Part shown: positions 22,387-25,146 of the stretch, one piece after another
Layout: each line of letters begins with the position of its first letter
Numbering within the stretch: the stretch's first letter is position 1
NCBI GenBank assembly: GCA_046582565.1
Contig: JAYGED010000104.1
Location: 1-25,146, forward strand
From: JAYGED01 sp046582565
GTDB lineage: Bacteria; Pseudomonadota; Alphaproteobacteria; JAAXGF01
Reading direction: 5' to 3'
DNA length: 25,146 nt
Translations under genes and position numbers: made by a program
The notes under the pieces: generated by a model
What the model was told of the DNA's origin: nothing
Databases searched by the model: none
What the model saw: only the letters and a program-made list of their open reading frames with translations

Positions 22387-24057
22387 TCACGAGAACATGG
22401 AGGCAATCTTGGCGGCGAGGGCGCGCCGTTTGAATGGTTTTTCGATCAATTGGGCGTTTTGTTCGATCTGCCCGAATTTCATCAAAGCGTCAGCCGAATA
22501 GCCTGATGCGTAGAATACAGGAAGCAGCGGCCGCCGACGCCGTGCTTCGAGGGAGAGCTCGGCGCCGTCCATGCCGCCCGGCATTTTGACGTCGGTGAGC
22601 AGCAAATCGATGGCGGGATATTTATCGAGAGCGTCGAGGGCTGATTTCCCGTCATGGGCATGATGAACCGTAAAGCCCATGCTGGTAAGCTGGGCGCCTA
22701 CAACACGGGACACTTGCTCGTTATCATCGACAAACAAGATCGTTTTACCGCGGCTCTTAATGTGGCGTTCCGGATCCGGCTTCTCCTTATCAGAGATTTC
22801 CGCTGTCGACGCCGGAAGGTACAGGGTCACCGCCGTGCCGCGTCCTTGCTTGCTGCTGATCGCCACATTGCCGCCGGATTGCTTGGCAAATCCGAACACC
22901 ATGCTGAGGCCGATACCGCTGCCTTCGCCGACTTCCTTGGTGGTGAAAAACGGCTCGAATGCTTGATCCAATACGTCTTTCGGCATGCCGACGCCGGTAT
23001 CTCGCACAGCCAGGGATATGTACTCTCCCGACGTCAAATCATGATCACATTCGGCAGCTTCCTGATCAACGGTTACGCTATTGGTTTCGATAGATATCTC
23101 GCCGCCCCTGGGCATGGAGTCGCGTGCATTAACAACCAGATTGAGAAGCGCGTTCTCAAGCTGGCCGGAGTCAATGGAAACAGGCGCCAAATCGCCGCCG
23201 TAATCGACCTTGATAACGATATCATCGTCGAAGGTGCGCTCAAAAAGGCTGATCATTTTGCTGACCAGGCTGTTCGTATCGACAGTCATGGGCTTGAGTG
23301 GCTGATTACGCGCAAAAGCTAGCAATCGCTGGGTCAGCGTAGCCGCGTCATCGGTCGCGCCGAACGCCGCATCGAGATAGGTAGCGAGATCACCGTCGTC
23401 TTTGACTTCTTCTTTGATCAACTCCAGATTGCCCATGGCGATGGCGAGCAAATTATTGAAGTCGTGGGCGATGCCGCCGGTCAACTTACCCACGGCTTCC
23501 ATCTTTTGGGCTTGATGGAGCTGGGCCTCGACCTGTTTCATGTCGGTGATATCAGTGGTCATGCTGCAAACTCCAAGCACAACGCCATCGTCGCCCTTGA
23601 GCGGGAACTTGGCGTTGAGCAAATAACGCGGCGATCCGTCGGGAAATTGCTCGACCACCTCCTGCTGCACCGGCAGACCGGTGCGCATAACCTCCTGGTC
23701 GGCGTTCATGTAAATTTTGGCTATATCAGCAGGCAGAAAAGTCGCGGTTGTCTGCCCAATGTAATCATCCAGCGTCATTCCATGAGCCGTCAAGATATTA
23801 CGACTGACTGTCATGATTTTGCCGGTGGTGTCCTTGAGAACAATCTCAAGAGGGCTGTTTTCCAAAATTCCCTTAAGCCATGCGTCACGAGTTCGAACGG
23901 CTTCTTCCGCCCGTTTCACATCCGTTATATCCGTGCGAATGCCGACAACGCCGCCGTCCTCCGTTGACCTGACGCTGCACAGCACCCAGCGCCCGTCGCC
24001 GAGATGCTGTTCATAGGATCCATGAGCCGATTTGTATAAATCGGTATGCTGTTTCAT
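22387..24057 (-). CDS. Hybrid sensor histidine kinase, C-terminal fragment (PAS-HisKA-HATPase-REC)
   Basis: This open frame (556 aa) is the 3' part of a longer interrupted gene. From the N-terminus it holds the end of a PAS/PAC unit (1-55), a further PAS domain (about 60-172), HisKA with GGIAHDFNN (phospho-acceptor His198), HATPase with NLVVNARDS (N310), DTGVGM (353-358) and GSGIGLSMV (379-387), and a receiver domain with acidic pair Asp444-Asp445, phospho-acceptor Asp489 (TDVKMP), Ser518 and Lys540. All catalytic residues are intact. No membrane segment is visible. The ATG at 24057 is internal to a PAS/PAC unit and lacks a clear ribosome-binding site; the same frame continues upstream to a TAG at 24183-24181. 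It may be translated only by read-through or internal initiation. Confidence 0.8.
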   Translation of the reverse strand: MKQHTDLYKSAHGSYEQHLGDGRWVLCSVRSTEDGGVVGIRTDITDVKRAEEAVRTRDAWLKGILENSPLEIVLKDTTGKIMTVSRNILTAHGMTLDDYIGQTTATFLPADIAKIYMNADQEVMRTGLPVQQEVVEQFPDGSPRYLLNAKFPLKGDDGVVLGVCSMTTDITDMKQVEAQLHQAQKMEAVGKLTGGIAHDFNNLLAIAMGNLELIKEEVKDDGDLATYLDAAFGATDDAATLTQRLLAFARNQPLKPMTVDTNSLVSKMISLFERTFDDDIVIKVDYGGDLAPVSIDSGQLENALLNLVVNARDSMPRGGEISIETNSVTVDQEAAECDHDLTSGEYISLAVRDTGVGMPKDVLDQAFEPFFTTKEVGEGSGIGLSMVFGFAKQSGGNVAISSKQGRGTAVTLYLPASTAEISDKEKPDPERHIKSRGKTILFVDDNEQVSRVVGAQLTSMGFTVHHAHDGKSALDALDKYPAIDLLLTDVKMPGGMDGAELSLEARRRRPLLPVFYASGYSADALMKFGQIEQNAQLIEKPFKRRALAAKIASMFS

Positions 24058-25053
24058 AACCGCTTCGTAATTCTCTGCCGATCCCTGTATCGAGCCCGCG
24101 GCAAAAGCGACGCGGTTCAGCTCCTCGAAGCTAACGCCGGGCTCCAGAATGTCGGCGATGGATGGGTAGAAATCGCGGAACTAACTGTTGCAGAGAACCA
24201 TCTTGTCTTCACTATCGTAGAGGACAAAACCGCCGGAGAAGCTTTCTATTGCGTCGAGCAATCTGGCCTGGCTACTGCGCAGCTCCTCCTTGGCCCGTTT
24301 GCGCTCGGTTATATCGGCTCGGATGCAGACGATGCCGCCCTCGCGCGTTCTGCGTTCGCTGGCCAGTATCCATCGACCATCGCTAAGCTGTAGCTCAACC
24401 GATTCTTGTCCGTCCCTACGATAATTTTCTAGACGCTCTTCAACCCAGTGTTCGATAGTTTCCATGTCATGCTTCACTTGGCCGCGCTCGCCAGCAATTC
24501 TGAGCAATTCTTCAAGTTTCGCGCCCGGCACCATTAAATCCGCGACCAGGGGGAACATTTCCCGGTAATTGTCATTGCAGGTGACGAGCCGTTCCTCGGA
24601 GTCGTACAAAACGAACGCTTCGGAGATACTTTCTATGGCGTCGGTGAGCATCGCCTGGCTGTCACGCAAGGCCTCCTCGGCCGTTTTGCGCTCGCTGATG
24701 TCGGTCCGAATACCGACAATCCCTCCGGCGCGTGTTCTGCGCTCGCCGGCGAGCACCCAACGGCCATCGCCAAGCTGTTGCTCAAACGGTTCTTGCCCGT
24801 CCGTGCGGTATGTTTGCAGGCGCTTTTCCACCCACTCCTCGACGCTCGCCATGTCATTTATAACCTGGCCTCGCTCACACGTAGCCCTGAGCAAATCCTC
24901 AAGTTTTGTGCCTGGCACCAATAAATCCGCGATTAAGGGAAACATTTTCCCGTAATTGTCATTACAAACGACGATTCTCTCCTCGGTGTCTTACAAAACG
25001 AACCCCTCGGATATGCTTTCTATGGCGTCGGCTAACATCGCCTGGCTGTCGCG
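23896..25053 (-). repeat. Three tandem PAS-encoding repeats of about 387 bp
   Basis: Starting each unit at the Arg of RDSQAML / RSSQARL / RTRDAWL, the units lie at 25053-24667, 24666-24280 (387 bp each) and 24279-23896 (384 bp). The first two are very similar at protein level (RDSQAMLxDAIESISExFVL, the FPLxADLxVPGxKLExLLR block and QLxDGRWxLAxERRTRxGGIV); the third is more diverged. This indicates duplication within the sensor region. Confidence 0.8.
24181..24945 (-). CDS. PAS-repeat fragment of the interrupted sensor kinase
   Basis: This open stretch of 254 codons is in exactly the same frame as the kinase fragment and is bounded by in-frame TAG (24183-24181) and TAA (24993-24991). It encodes the remainder of one PAS unit, a complete second unit and the start of a third. 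Units carry FVLYDSEERLVTCNDNYREM, then FPLVADLMVPGAKLEELLR, DGRWILASERRTREGGIV and DITERK, and correspond to the PAS_7-like type. It has no catalytic domain. The ATG is internal to a PAS domain, so this is most likely part of a broken gene, not an independent one. Confidence 0.6.
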   Translation of the reverse strand: MFPLIADLLVPGTKLEDLLRATCERGQVINDMASVEEWVEKRLQTYRTDGQEPFEQQLGDGRWVLAGERRTRAGGIVGIRTDISERKTAEEALRDSQAMLTDAIESISEAFVLYDSEERLVTCNDNYREMFPLVADLMVPGAKLEELLRIAGERGQVKHDMETIEHWVEERLENYRRDGQESVELQLSDGRWILASERRTREGGIVCIRADITERKRAKEELRSSQARLLDAIESFSGGFVLYDSEDKMVLCNS

Positions 25054-25146
25054 CAACGCCTCCTCGGCTACCCTTTAGCTAGTAATATCCGTGGTTGTTC
25101 CCCGATAGCCCTGAAAAATCCCGTCTTCGTCGAATATGGCCTTGCC

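Larger units (their letters stand above)
22387..25146 (-). pseudogene. Hybrid histidine kinase gene with three in-frame stops, 5' end beyond window
   Basis: Reading the minus strand in the kinase frame from the window edge gives continuous PAS-family protein sequence down to 22387 with no frameshift. It is interrupted only by TAA at 25077-25075 (DITS-stop-RVAEEAL), TAA at 24993-24991 (GFVL-stop-DTEER, where the next repeat has FVLYDSEER) and TAG at 24183-24181 (LCNS-stop-FRDFYP, where a paralogous unit has CNDNYREMFP). The window-edge sequence (FDEDGIFQGYRGTTTDIT) is the end of yet another PAC, so the gene continues. Other genes in the window use TAA, TAG and TGA as ordinary stops, so code reassignment is unlikely. 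Recent nonsense decay is the simplest reading; sequencing errors or read-through are alternatives. Confidence 0.72.

Noticed and set aside
22387..25146. Stop-codon reassignment as an explanation for the in-frame stops
   Set aside because: TAA, TAG and TGA all terminate normal genes elsewhere in the window (hldE TAA, etfB TAG, EamA gene TGA), and stops occur in-frame in this gene only.
1..25146. tRNA, rRNA, CRISPR, IS or prophage features
   Set aside because: Reading both strands I found no tRNA-like T-loop context, no repeat-spacer array, no transposase or integrase and no phage genes.

Overview
The window comes from a GC-rich alphaproteobacterium, most like the Rhodospirillales and relatives. 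This is inferred from gene content: a COQ9-family protein, two YdcH/DUF465 small proteins, a split-alpha proton-translocating transhydrogenase (pntAA-pntAB-pntB), an rpsU/COQ9 neighbourhood, a cob(I)alamin adenosyltransferase / twin-TM / etfB / etfA / hydroxyacyl-CoA dehydrogenase block, and a long-form leuA. HldE implies a heptose-containing LPS. Most of the window is ordinary, compact chromosomal gene space with start/stop overlaps. I see no IS element, prophage, CRISPR array, rRNA or tRNA.

Layout. 1-2497 (+): 3' part of a fatty acyl-CoA synthetase overlapping hldE. 2498-3870: a small DUF465 gene (-), then ubiX and a second DUF465 gene (+). 3884-4630 (-): a GGDEF protein. 4977-6377 (+): a divergent purE and an EamA transporter behind a recognisable promoter. 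6378-7606 (-): def-COQ9. 7732-7988 (+): rpsU, with a TTG start and a clear terminator. 7995-12656 (-): pntAA-pntAB-pntB-GST-class V aminotransferase operon. 12946-14981: class III omega-aminotransferase (-) divergent from a PuuR-like XRE-cupin regulator (+), across an AT-rich palindromic spacer. 14985-16213 (-): nudF and a YtoQ-family protein. 16246-19712 (-): HIG1/twin-TM, cobalamin adenosyltransferase, then etfB-etfA-hbd. 19796-20371 (+): an unknown membrane protein. 20358-22052 (-): leuA with a transcription-attenuation leader. 22387-25146 (-): a hybrid histidine kinase with tandem PAS repeats, broken by three in-frame stop codons and running off the window.

Functional themes. Acyl-CoA synthetase, hydroxyacyl-CoA dehydrogenase, ETF and cobalamin adenosyltransferase fit beta-oxidation feeding the quinone pool, with odd-chain products going through a B12-dependent mutase. 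UbiX and COQ9 support ubiquinone synthesis. PntAB supplies NADPH. NudF handles ADP-ribose and sits next to a nucleoside-deoxyribosyltransferase-like protein.

The points most worth a second look are: (i) the leuA leader, which encodes a 19-residue peptide with Val-Leu-Leu-Leu-Ile and has alternative hairpins, with its AUG at or next to the predicted +1; (ii) the sensor kinase whose frame is intact over 2.7 kb except for three stops, and which carries 387-bp PAS repeats; (iii) a PurE lacking the near-universal His of its GGAAHLPG loop; (iv) a perfect inverted repeat exactly at the predicted etfBA transcription start; (v) the NudF/YtoQ pair. No wholly new multi-gene system is evident.
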